IMG/VR virus record: IMGVR_UViG_3300024224_000012
Coordinates: 1-25,185 of that record
Source: a virus
Strand: one strand, 5' to 3'
Length of the DNA: 25,185 nt
Positions within the stretch are counted from its first letter, which is position 1; each line of letters opens with the position of its first letter. Position numbers and translations under genes: made by a program. Positions 1 to 6,741 of the stretch are shown here, piece after piece. The notes under the pieces were generated by a model, which was given only the letters and a program-made list of their open reading frames with translations, did not search any database and was not told where the DNA came from.

Positions 1-2
1 GG

Positions 3-140
3 TCGAGCCACGCTGCCGATGCGATGCGGTGCCTGGCGATGGGGCTGCGGGAGACCGAGCGCAAGCCGCTGGAGCCGACATACCACCGCCCGGTGTTCCT
101 CACCGAAGGCCGCAGCAGTGCAACGTGGATGGGGGCATGA
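3..140 (+). CDS. Terminase large subunit, C-terminal fragment (cut by window edge)
   Basis: Reading frame 3 is open from the window edge to a TGA at 138-140 and encodes about 45 residues beginning SSHAADAMRCLAMG. The S-H-A-A-D-A-x-R-x-L-A pattern is the typical end of the RNase H-like nuclease domain of phage large terminases, where the Asp of HAADA is the last metal-binding acidic residue. TerL is the packaging motor that cuts concatemeric DNA and pumps it through the portal. Position directly upstream of the portal gene fits. The frame was too short to appear as a full gene because its start lies outside the window. The stop overlaps the next ATG by 4 nt (ATGA), so the two are probably translationally coupled. 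The identification rests on one short motif plus gene order. Confidence 0.72.
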   Translation, partial: SSHAADAMRCLAMGLRETERKPLEPTYHRPVFLTEGRSSATWMGA

Positions 141-469
141 GAACCAACATGTTCCTCACGCCGGCCATGATTGCGCGACAGGCGTTGGTGCTGATCGCGT
201 CGGAGGACGCGTTGCCGATCACGCGCGCTGAGGCGGCTGTGGTGATCGATATGCATGACCTCGCACTGCCGTTGAACGACTTTGCGTCGCGGTATTTAAA
301 GCCTGTTGTTGTGGCTCTGGGGTATGGCGATCGACTGGACGCCCGCGGACGGCGCATCGAGACCGAGACCTGTGAGGAGACATACAGAGGGCAGCGGCTG
401 CGTGTTTCCTTCGCGCCGGATGAGCCTGGCGACATGCAGGAAATGGTCTTCCGTCTGAGTGCTGCCTGA
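137..469 (+). CDS. Small protein resembling a miniaturised coat protein
   Basis: The product is 110 aa. Start ATG 137 was chosen because it overlaps the TerL stop as ATGA; the open frame upstream is TerL DNA read out of frame. Two segments match the coat protein encoded at 5177-6379. Residues 11-20 (MIARQALVLI) correspond to coat MITAKALVIL, and residues 44-60 contain D-F-x-x-R-Y-x-x-P at 48-56, matching coat 103-111 (DFSARYIEP). Only about 23 residues separate them here against about 75 in coat, so if homologous it is a coat N-terminal region with a large internal deletion. The C-terminal 45 residues are acidic and unrecognised. It could be a minor capsid or assembly factor, or a decaying copy. 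It overlaps the portal start by 1 nt (TGATG). Confidence 0.72.
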   Translation: MRTNMFLTPAMIARQALVLIASEDALPITRAEAAVVIDMHDLALPLNDFASRYLKPVVVALGYGDRLDARGRRIETETCEETYRGQRLRVSFAPDEPGDMQEMVFRLSAA

Positions 470-2658
470 TGGCCCGACGCCCGCAAGCCGGAGATGCCGA
501 GATCATCCGCGAGGCGAAAGCCAGATTCGAGCGTTGCGTCGCATGGGAAAGCACAGCACGCGCCAACGCGCTCGCCGATGCGAAGTTCGCAAACGGCGAT
601 AGCGTCAACAAATGGCAGTGGGATACCGACGTTCAGAAGAAGCGCGGCGCGCGCCCCATGCTGACGATGAACAAAACCAGGCAACACATCCTGCAGATCG
701 TCAACGACGCACGCCAGCACAAAGCGCAGATCAAGGTGACGCCGGTCGGTGGCCATGCGAGCTACGAGGCCGCACAGGTGTTCTCCGGCATCGTTCGGCG
801 CATCGAATATCAGTCAAAAGCCGTCGATGCCTATTCCACGGCGATCTACCACCAGGTCGAGACCGGAATCGGCTACGTGCGCGTAGTGACAGACTACGCC
901 GACGAGGAGACGTTTGACCTCGACATCTACATCCACCGCATTGCGGATCAAAACACGGTCTACATGGACCCGGACGCGAAGCAGTACGACAAGTCGGACT
1001 CGAACTTTACGTTCGTGTTTGTCGATAAGCCGCGCGATATGTCGCAATACAAAGACTTAGTCCCGACATCGGCGGCGCTCGATCACTCGGACGGCTGGAA
1101 CGACAAAGATCACATCCGCGAAGCCGAGTATTTCCGGCGCACGAACAACAACGACAAGCTGTATCGCCTGCCTGATGGCTCCTCGCGCCTTGAGAGCGAC
1201 ATGGATGACGATGAGCGGGATAGCATGAAGGAGGCTATCGAGGCGCAGGGCGATCTTGACGATGAGGACCCGCAGAAGATCATGGTGCGCCGGGTCAGCA
1301 CCCCGGTAATCGAGTGGTTCAAGATCGTCGGCGACCGCATCGTTGATCGCGAGCCATGGCCAGGCCGCTACATCCCGATTGTGCCGTTCATCGGCGAGGA
1401 AGTGGTGATCGACGGCCAGATGGACCGGCGCGGACACACTCGCTGCCTGCTCGATGCGCAGCGGATGTATAACTACTGGAGTTCGGCTGCGACTGAACAG
1501 GTCGCGTTGCAGACTAAGACGCCGTTCACCGGGCCAGCACGCGCGTTCGAGGGTTACGAGAAATTCTGGGACAACGCCAACACCGACAATATGCCGTGGC
1601 TGCCTTATAACGACGTAGACGACACAGGTCAGACCATCCCGAACGGTCGCCCCGCGCGTGAACAGCCTCCCGTCATGGCTGAGGCATACGTCAAAGGGAT
1701 GGAAATCGCCCGCGAGGACATGATGATGGTGTCGGGCCAGTATCAGGCCCTCGTCGGTGCGCCGTCCAACGAGATAAGCGGCACGGCGATACAGCAGCGC
1801 CAGCGCCAGGGCGAAAACAGCACCTACCACTACATTGACAACCAGGCGAAGGGCATACGCCAGATCGGCCGCATCGTGCTAGACCTCATACCGAAGATTT
1901 ACGACACGGCGCGCGTGATCAAGATCATGGCGGAGGACGGAAGCGAGAGCGACGTGCATCTGGTGCCGAATGCACCGACCTCGCATCAGCAGATTGCCAT
2001 GACGCCGCAGGGTCCGCAGCCGGTTACGCCGCAGCAGGCCGATGCTGTGACTGCCGATCCCAACGCGCCTAACCCGAAGGTCATCTTCAACCCCAACGTG
2101 GGGCGCTACGACGTGGAGGCGGATGTCGGCCCGTCGTTTGGCACGCAGCGGGAGGAGGCGGCGAACGCATTCGCCCAGATCATGGCGCAGAACCCGGCGG
2201 CGTTTCAGGTGGTCGGCGACTTCTGGGCGCAGAACTCGGACTTCCCGGGAGCGGACGAGCTGGCGGAACGGCTGCGTCGTGGCCTGCCGCCGCAATACAA
2301 GGCGGATACGCCTGATCCAGAGGTCATCAAGCTGCAGCAGGCGCTACAGCAGACGACAGTCCATGCAAACCAGACGCTGCAACAGGCCGATGCGGAGATT
2401 GCACGCCTCAAGGCAGAATGCACGCGGATGCAGGAGCAGTTGAAGGATAAGAGCGACGAAATCGAGATTAAGGACTACGACGCCGAGACGCGCCGCCTGG
2501 CGGCAGTGGGTAATATCGACCCGGCATCGCTGCAGGTGATCGTGCGTCAGATGGTCTCGGACATGCTGCAGACCGAGATAGCCCCGCACTTGCAGGCCCA
2601 CGCGGCGCTGAATGCGTCGCTGCAGCCGCCTGAACCCCAACCGGAGACCGTGCAGTGA
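469..2658 (+). CDS. Portal protein, P22 gp1-like
   Basis: The product is 729 aa, essentially the length of P22 portal (725 aa). The portal is the dodecameric ring at one capsid vertex through which DNA enters and leaves and on which the tail is built. Supporting motifs include RARPMLTMNK-type sequence near residues 60-69, the clip/stem region with VETGIGYVRVVTDY (130-143), and YIHRIADQNTVYMDPDAK (154-171) followed by SDSNFTFVF, which is characteristic of the P22-like portal family. Residues of about 615-690 form a predicted coiled coil rich in Gln, Glu, Lys and Ala (LQQALQQTT through DKSDEIEIKDYD), corresponding to the helical barrel or C-terminal extension. ATG 469 overlaps the upstream stop. 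Placement between TerL and scaffold is the classical order. Confidence 0.93.
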   Translation: MARRPQAGDAEIIREAKARFERCVAWESTARANALADAKFANGDSVNKWQWDTDVQKKRGARPMLTMNKTRQHILQIVNDARQHKAQIKVTPVGGHASYEAAQVFSGIVRRIEYQSKAVDAYSTAIYHQVETGIGYVRVVTDYADEETFDLDIYIHRIADQNTVYMDPDAKQYDKSDSNFTFVFVDKPRDMSQYKDLVPTSAALDHSDGWNDKDHIREAEYFRRTNNNDKLYRLPDGSSRLESDMDDDERDSMKEAIEAQGDLDDEDPQKIMVRRVSTPVIEWFKIVGDRIVDREPWPGRYIPIVPFIGEEVVIDGQMDRRGHTRCLLDAQRMYNYWSSAATEQVALQTKTPFTGPARAFEGYEKFWDNANTDNMPWLPYNDVDDTGQTIPNGRPAREQPPVMAEAYVKGMEIAREDMMMVSGQYQALVGAPSNEISGTAIQQRQRQGENSTYHYIDNQAKGIRQIGRIVLDLIPKIYDTARVIKIMAEDGSESDVHLVPNAPTSHQQIAMTPQGPQPVTPQQADAVTADPNAPNPKVIFNPNVGRYDVEADVGPSFGTQREEAANAFAQIMAQNPAAFQVVGDFWAQNSDFPGADELAERLRRGLPPQYKADTPDPEVIKLQQALQQTTVHANQTLQQADAEIARLKAECTRMQEQLKDKSDEIEIKDYDAETRRLAAVGNIDPASLQVIVRQMVSDMLQTEIAPHLQAHAALNASLQPPEPQPETVQ

Positions 2659-2876
2659 TGACCGACACCGACATAAGTGAGGTTTGGGAGGCGCTGAACC
2701 GCCTATCGGCGCGTCTCGATGCGCTGGAGGCTGCCAAGGCCATGCAGCAGGGTGCCGTTGGCAACGTGGGCTACAGCGATGTCTCGGTGGTTTTAGCTGC
2801 GCCGCCGAACGCGCCTGGGTTGGATACGCACGACAGCGGCCGCGTGAAGTATGGCGCGGGAATGATCACGTACTGA
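2658..2876 (+). CDS. Small hypothetical protein with N-terminal coiled coil
   Basis: The product is 72 aa. ATG 2658 overlaps the portal stop by 1 nt; GTG 2655 is an alternative one codon earlier. Residues 7-30 (SEVWEALNRLSARLDALEAA) form an amphipathic helix with heptad Leu spacing. The C-terminus (GYSDVSVVLAAPP to GAGMITY) looks extended or beta. No family is recognised. It sits between portal and scaffold, where phages often carry small accessory head or regulatory genes, and is probably co-transcribed and translationally coupled with the portal. Confidence 0.75.
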   Translation: MTDTDISEVWEALNRLSARLDALEAAKAMQQGAVGNVGYSDVSVVLAAPPNAPGLDTHDSGRVKYGAGMITY

Positions 2877-2891
2877 ACAGGGAGTAACACC

Positions 2892-3356
2892 ATGCCTGCA
2901 TCCCCCTCTGCCATTCGTGACGTGGTCGGCAGCCAGCCTACCGTAGCGCAGTCCATTGCGGCTTTCTTGCGTGGCGTCACTGCGGCGATTTATGCGGGCG
3001 AGGTGTCGGCGGTCGCGCTCGCGGACGACATCAGCGCGCAGGGTCCGGCGTGGGCGGCGTCGTTCACCCAGAACACGCCACATGCGGCCGATGTGGTGGC
3101 GCTGGAGATGGACACGACGAAGCTGCCAAGTGGCATGAACGAGGCTTTCCCGCCACTGTCCACGCGGGCGCAGCAGCTCGAGGAGATGGAGGCGCTGAAG
3201 AAGGCCGCGGCTGAGCGTGAGGCTGCGGATAAGAAGGCGGCCGACGACAAGGCAGCGGCGGATAAGAAGGCGGCAGAGCAGGCGGCCAAGGCTGCTGCGG
3301 CGCAACGTGAGGCGCAGTATCAGGCGGCCCAGAACCAGCCGCAGCGGGAGGCGTGA
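2892..3356 (+). CDS. Hypothetical protein with Ala/Lys/Glu-rich helical tail
   Basis: The product is 154 aa. GGAG at 2881-2884 lies 7 nt before ATG 2892, a good Shine-Dalgarno match that fixes the start. Residues 1-90 look like a small folded domain (SIAAFLRGVTAAIYAGEVSA, then SFTQNTPHAADVVALEMD). Residues 92-154 are a low-complexity, highly charged Ala/Lys/Glu/Asp/Gln helix with an 11-residue repeat (AADKKAADDKA, AADKKAAEQAA), suggesting a long hendecad-type coiled coil. No homologous family is recognised. A helical, alanine-rich tail between portal and scaffold could suit an assembly accessory or a second scaffold-like factor, but that is only inference. Confidence 0.75.
   Translation: MPASPSAIRDVVGSQPTVAQSIAAFLRGVTAAIYAGEVSAVALADDISAQGPAWAASFTQNTPHAADVVALEMDTTKLPSGMNEAFPPLSTRAQQLEEMEALKKAAAEREAADKKAADDKAAADKKAAEQAAKAAAAQREAQYQAAQNQPQREA
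3225..3274 (+). repeat. 33-nt period direct repeat inside coiled-coil coding sequence
   Basis: The 17-mer GCGGATAAGAAGGCGGC occurs at 3225-3241 and again at 3258-3274, a 33-nt (11-codon) period. It encodes the AADKKAA hendecad unit of the helical tail of the 2892-3356 protein. Exact nucleotide identity suggests recent unit duplication. Confidence 0.85.
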
Positions 3357-3547
3357 TGCAGGGTGAGAACGAGGTGGCGATCTACGGCAATTCCGCGCTC
3401 GCGGTAGACTTACAGCGCATCGCGGCACTTGAGGCGCGCGTTTCTCTCCTGCTCGAGCATGTCGCGGAGTTGATGTTGTGCGTCGAACGAGCGAGCGCCC
3501 GGCCCGATGCGGCATTCCCCGCCCGAGCGTTGAAGTGGAGCGTCTAA
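3356..3547 (+). CDS. Small hypothetical protein, coiled coil
   Basis: The product is 63 aa. ATG 3356 overlaps the previous stop as TGATG; GTG 3353 is a possible in-frame alternative one codon upstream. Residues 17-45 (VDLQRIAALEARVSLLLEHV) make a strongly amphipathic helix with Leu/Ile/Val at heptad positions and should form a short coiled coil, followed by a basic, Pro/Arg-rich tail. No family is recognised. It is one of four consecutive small genes packed without gaps between portal and scaffold, the first and third of which are coiled-coil dominated. Confidence 0.65.
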   Translation: MQGENEVAIYGNSALAVDLQRIAALEARVSLLLEHVAELMLCVERASARPDAAFPARALKWSV

Positions 3548-3744
3548 TGACGCGGATGTGGGTGGCTGACGATCTGCCGTTCTACGAGTGGGAGAGTGAG
3601 CCGGTGCAGCATCGCGGCGATTGCTACGCGGCAGAAGCCGGCGCTGAGACATATCCCGACATACAACGACCTATCGGGTTCATGCGACGCAAGCCGCGCG
3701 TCCGGGTGAAGGCATGGACTATGCCGATTATCGTGGAGGCTTGA
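3547..3744 (+). CDS. Small hypothetical protein
   Basis: The product is 65 aa. The open frame extends upstream to 3478, but ATG 3547 overlaps the preceding TAA (TAATG) and avoids a large overlap, so it is preferred. The sequence starts MTRMWVADDLPFYEWESEP, is Trp/Tyr-rich at the N-terminus, and becomes basic (FMRRKPRVRVKAW) near residues 49-59. There is no recognisable domain, signal peptide or membrane segment. It is immediately followed by the TTG start of scaffold with no intervening bases, so the pair is probably translationally linked. Confidence 0.6.
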   Translation: MTRMWVADDLPFYEWESEPVQHRGDCYAAEAGAETYPDIQRPIGFMRRKPRVRVKAWTMPIIVEA

Positions 3745-4482
3745 TTGAGCGAGACTGAAACCGGCCCGCAGCCCGGAGGCGAAGCGCCTGAAGCTGCTGT
3801 GACTGAGACGGAGGCCACCGCGCCGGTCGATGCAGGCGCTGCGACTGAGACTGAGACGGAAACCAAGCCGACCGAGGAGCAGCCGAAGCCCTCACGCGCA
3901 GATCGGCGTTTCGCCGCCATGTCCGCGCGCCTGGCGGCCCAGGCTGCCGAGATCGAGGAGTTGCGCCGTGGGGGCCAGCAATCCCCCCCTGCTGCCCCTA
4001 CGGCGCTGCCACAGACGCCCGAGGAATTGCAGGCAGTCGTGCGTGCTGAGGCGTCCAAGCTGGCCGCAGAGGAGCGCACAAGGGAGCGCGTCATGGCGTT
4101 CCACAGGGCAGGGCAAGCGGCTCACTCCGACTGGAAGGAGCGCTGCGAGAACCTGCAGGCGATGGGCGTTGACAGGGAAATGTCGCACATCCTGGTCGAG
4201 ATGGACGACGGGGCGCGCGTTGCCGGCGCCCTGGCAGACGACCCGGAGGCGCTCGAGCGCATCGCGGGCATCAGGACCGAGCGAGGCCGGGCAATCGCGC
4301 TGGGCAAGTTCGCGGCGTCGTTGCCGGAAGCGCGGCCGGCACGCACCCCGGTATCGCGGGCGCCTGCTCCGATCCGGCCGGTGACCGGCGTCGCTAACCC
4401 GACATTCAACGAATACACCGCCTCAGCCGAGCAGTTGATGGACTACTACAGCAAGCAGGCGATGGAGCGGAGGCGGGCCTAA
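3745..4482 (+). CDS. Scaffolding protein, probable
   Basis: The product is 245 aa and starts with TTG 3745 directly after the upstream TGA; the next in-frame ATG is near residue 59, which would discard the acidic arm. Residues 1-50 are Glu/Thr/Pro-rich and disordered. A helical Ala/Arg/Glu segment follows (SRADRRFAAMSARLAAQAAEIEELRR) and another near 90-125. The C-terminus ends in a basic helix (MDYYSKQAMERRRA). An acidic disordered N-terminus, helical middle and short basic C-terminal helix between portal and coat are the hallmark of P22-like scaffold proteins, whose C-terminal basic helix binds coat during procapsid assembly. P22 gp8 is longer (303 aa). Identification is by architecture and synteny rather than a diagnostic motif. 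Confidence 0.8.
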   Translation: MSETETGPQPGGEAPEAAVTETEATAPVDAGAATETETETKPTEEQPKPSRADRRFAAMSARLAAQAAEIEELRRGGQQSPPAAPTALPQTPEELQAVVRAEASKLAAEERTRERVMAFHRAGQAAHSDWKERCENLQAMGVDREMSHILVEMDDGARVAGALADDPEALERIAGIRTERGRAIALGKFAASLPEARPARTPVSRAPAPIRPVTGVANPTFNEYTASAEQLMDYYSKQAMERRRA

Positions 4483-4700
4483 TGCGAATGCCGGAGCATC
4501 TGGACGGTAATCTTAGGGTGCCGGTCGGCAGTGGATGGGTTTACAACGCCTATACGGACACCGCATGGCCGCCCAGTGGATTGGTCCGCGTTCCTTCTCC
4601 CCAGGATGATGCGCGAGTGCCGTCAGAAGTTCGCGCAGGCATTGCTGCATACGTCGAAACGCTGGGAGCGAAGATAGCAGAGAAGAAGCGATGCCCTTGA
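4482..4700 (+). CDS. Small hypothetical protein
   Basis: The product is 72 aa. ATG 4482 overlaps the scaffold stop by 1 nt. The sequence has a compact aromatic N-terminal half (GSGWVYNAYTDTAWPPSGL) and a helical basic C-terminus (VRAGIAAYVETLGAKIAEKK). No family is recognised. Its last 10 nt overlap the start of the next gene, and its purine-rich end (AGAAGAAG near 4680-4687) doubles as the likely ribosome binding site of that gene. It lies between scaffold and coat, so an assembly role is possible but unsupported by any motif. Confidence 0.65.
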   Translation: MRMPEHLDGNLRVPVGSGWVYNAYTDTAWPPSGLVRVPSPQDDARVPSEVRAGIAAYVETLGAKIAEKKRCP

Positions 4701-5020
4701 AACGCAAGACTCGCCTGAAGCGCATCGATGCCAAACGTAAGCTAGTCATCGCGGCGCAACGTGATCTGGGTAAGCAGTTCAGTAAGCTGGAGCGCCTAAA
4801 GGAGCGTCTGGCGAGGCGCCTGGCAAAGCTAGAGACCAAGCGCGCGGAGATGCTGGGCTATTCGTTGACGGAGGACATGATTACGGCCAAGGCGCTCGTG
4901 CTTCTCCACCAGAAACAGAGCCTTGTCGGACGGGTCAACGAAGCTAATGCCAATATTGGCGATTCTCTCCGTTTTCGCATGCCTGTCGGCTACACCGTGA
5001 AAGCAGCGGACGCCGGCTAA
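4691..5020 (+). CDS. Basic helix fused to a copy of the coat N-terminus
   Basis: The product is 109 aa. Residues 1-55 are a very basic helix (MPLKRKTRLKRIDAKRK, then LERLKERLARRLAKLETKR), a possible nucleic-acid- or scaffold-binding coiled coil. Residues 63-102 align with coat residues 14-61: MITAKALV is identical, HQK and VG are shared, and IGDSLRFRMPVGYT matches IGTSLRIRLPVQYT, with an 8-residue gap. By my alignment 25 of 35 aligned positions are identical. In the identical MITAKALV block six of eight codons differ silently, which argues for old duplication kept by selection on the protein. The product stops where the coat fold would continue. It may be a minor capsid or assembly modulator next to coat; its function is unknown. 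Confidence 0.82.
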   Translation: MPLKRKTRLKRIDAKRKLVIAAQRDLGKQFSKLERLKERLARRLAKLETKRAEMLGYSLTEDMITAKALVLLHQKQSLVGRVNEANANIGDSLRFRMPVGYTVKAADAG

Positions 5021-5176
5021 ACGCCCAAGCCCTCGCGGGAGGCTCTAAAGCCCGCTGTGTCGTGCCTGACGCCTCGTCGCTGTGGCTACCCGATTTTCGC
5101 GACGGACGGAAAAGCAGCCCCAAGAACGCGCACCGCGTGAGGGGCCTTTCCTTCCCCATTGCGAAAGGTCGCGGCC
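5021..5176 (+). promoter_or_regulatory. Structured untranslated leader of the coat gene
   Basis: These 156 nt between two tightly packed genes have no convincing ORF but contain three possible hairpins. They are CGTCGC 5075-5080 with GCGACG 5099-5104; ACGCG 5126-5130 with CGCGT 5134-5138; and GGCCTTTC 5143-5150 with GAAAGGTC 5163-5170. The last covers the coat ribosome binding site. Such a gap is exceptional in this otherwise overlapping operon, so a cis-acting RNA is likely. Covariation or probing would be needed for proof. Confidence 0.5.
5143..5170 (+). promoter_or_regulatory. Hairpin sequestering the coat Shine-Dalgarno
   Basis: GGCCTTTC pairs with GAAAGGTC through 8 bp (one G-T wobble) around a 12-nt loop. 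The 3' arm contains AAAGG 5164-5168, the ribosome binding site 8 nt before coat ATG 5177. Closing the hairpin would block coat translation. The paired bases are seen directly; the regulatory effect is inferred. Confidence 0.55.
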
Positions 5177-6379
5177 ATGGCCACGAACGCCACGAACACC
5201 CTCCTCAATATCAACATGATCACGGCGAAAGCCCTGGTCATCCTTCACCAGAAGCTGAACTTCGTCGGGTCGATCAATCGCCAATACGACGACTCATTTG
5301 CCAACTCGGGCGCGAAGATCGGCACCTCGCTCCGCATCCGCCTGCCGGTGCAGTACACCACCGCAACCGGCGCGGCGCTCTCGATGCAGAACTCGGTGGA
5401 AACCAACACCACCCTCACCGTCAACACGCAGCGCCACGTCGATTTCTCGTTCAGCACCTCCGAGCTGACGATGAACATCGACGATTTCTCGGCCCGCTAC
5501 ATCGAGCCGGCCATTGCGGTGCTCGCGGCCAACATCGAAAACGACTGCATCTCCACCGTGATGCCGGCGGTGTGGAACCAGGTTAATGGCCAGGGCTCGG
5601 CGCAGACGTTCCGCAACGTGCTGCAGGCCCGCAAGCTTCTGCTGGACAACCTGACGCCGCAGAGCAAGCAGTGGCAGTTGCGCATCAACACGCAGGACAA
5701 CGTTGACATGGTGGACAGCCTGAAGGGTTTGTTCCAGCAGTCAACGCAGATCAGCCGCCAGTACACCGACGGCGTGATGGGCCTGTCGGCTGGGTTTGAG
5801 TGGGCAGAGAACACCTTTTTGACCACGTTCACGACCGGCGCGCGGAACACCGCCTACGTGTTGAACGGCGTTCCTGCCAACGGGGCCACGACGGCCGTTG
5901 TTGCGACCGGCGCGGGTGCGATGGTGGTCGGCGACGTGTTCACCATGGCCGGCGTCAATCGCGTGCATCCCGAGACCAAGGCCAATACCGGCGTCCTGCA
6001 GCAGTTCGTCGTCACTGCGGCCTATGCAGGCGGCGCTGGCACGATCTCGTTCGCCCCGGCGCTGAACTACACCGCGGGTGCGACGCAGAACGTCAATGCG
6101 GCTCCGGCGTCCAACGCGGCGCTGACGTTCGCAGGAACGCTCTCCACCGCCAGCGGTGTGTCGCTCGCCTATCACCCCGATGCGTTCACCTTCGCCACTG
6201 CCGACCTGGTCATGCCGGGTGGCGTGGACATGGCTGCGCGCGCCGTGAAGGACGGGATATCAATGCGTATCGTGCGTCAGTACGACATCAATCTTGACGT
6301 GCTGCCGTGTCGTATCGACGTTCTGTATGGCATGGCCCCGATCCGCCCGCAGCTCGCCGTCCGGTTGGCCGCAAACTGA
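5177..6379 (+). CDS. Major coat (capsid) protein, P22 gp5-like family
   Basis: The product is 400 aa. ATG 5177 is preferred over the upstream in-frame TTG 5159 because AAAGG at 5164-5168 is well spaced. Family signatures are NINMITAKALVILHQKLNFV (11-30), NRQYDDSF (34-41), KIGTSLRIRLPVQYT (47-61) and the E-L-T-M-x-I-D-D-F-x-x-R-Y-x-x-P motif at 96-111. The C-terminal part contains GDVFTMAGVNRVHPETKANT, as in relatives with an inserted beta domain. P22 coat is 430 aa. The protein forms the icosahedral shell with an HK97 fold. It follows scaffold and the coat-fragment gene, and its translation may be controlled by the structured leader. It is the best-supported capsid gene of the window. Confidence 0.93.
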   Translation: MATNATNTLLNINMITAKALVILHQKLNFVGSINRQYDDSFANSGAKIGTSLRIRLPVQYTTATGAALSMQNSVETNTTLTVNTQRHVDFSFSTSELTMNIDDFSARYIEPAIAVLAANIENDCISTVMPAVWNQVNGQGSAQTFRNVLQARKLLLDNLTPQSKQWQLRINTQDNVDMVDSLKGLFQQSTQISRQYTDGVMGLSAGFEWAENTFLTTFTTGARNTAYVLNGVPANGATTAVVATGAGAMVVGDVFTMAGVNRVHPETKANTGVLQQFVVTAAYAGGAGTISFAPALNYTAGATQNVNAAPASNAALTFAGTLSTASGVSLAYHPDAFTFATADLVMPGGVDMAARAVKDGISMRIVRQYDINLDVLPCRIDVLYGMAPIRPQLAVRLAAN

Positions 6380-6389
6380 GGAGTGGCGC

Positions 6390-6737
6390 ATGACCATCCT
6401 AGATAGCGGCACAAGGATGCACAGCGGCGACGAGTTGAACGCGCTCGTCGTCGCGCCTCCGGTCGTGACCGTCGTTCCGCTCACCGGGGCGACGATCACG
6501 ATGGCGCAGGGCGATCGTATGCTCTACGTGAACCCAGCGGGCACCATCGCCACACTCACGGTCAAGTTGCCACCAAATCCGTTGGTGGCGCAGTCGGTCA
6601 CGATCGGTTTCGGTCAGATCGTGACGGCGCTCACGGTTCAGGACAGCGCTGCTGGTGCGGTGGCCTCGACTGCGGGCGCAATAGGTGTGTCGCAGGAATG
6701 GAAGTTCCTAGGCGGTGCCTGGGTGAAGTGGCGCTAG
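6390..6737 (+). CDS. Small beta-rich virion-type protein
   Basis: The product is 115 aa. The frame is open further upstream inside coat, but GAGGAG at 6378-6383 lies 6 nt before ATG 6390 and fixes the start. Residues 25-115 are an all-beta pattern (TLTVKLPPNPLVAQSVTIGF, QIVTALTVQD, SQEWKFLGGAWVKW). This kind of short domain recurs in phage tail and decoration proteins, where it provides a beta-sandwich module. Position between coat and the gp4-like adaptor would fit a capsid decoration or head-completion protein. There is no signal peptide or catalytic motif. The functional call is inferred from fold pattern and location. Confidence 0.7.
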   Translation: MTILDSGTRMHSGDELNALVVAPPVVTVVPLTGATITMAQGDRMLYVNPAGTIATLTVKLPPNPLVAQSVTIGFGQIVTALTVQDSAAGAVASTAGAIGVSQEWKFLGGAWVKWR

Positions 6738-6741
6738 CCTA

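Noticed and set aside
100-756. 218-aa minus-strand frame over the coat-like mini-gene and portal start
   Set aside because: Antisense to two genes with coupled starts; no ribosome binding site or recognisable domain.
1057-1830. 257-aa minus-strand frame inside the portal gene
   Set aside because: Entirely antisense to a well-identified portal; composition is typical of a mirror frame.
5062-5586. 174-aa plus-strand frame across the coat leader and coat start
   Set aside because: His/Arg/Pro-rich product in the wrong frame over coat; no plausible start or domain.
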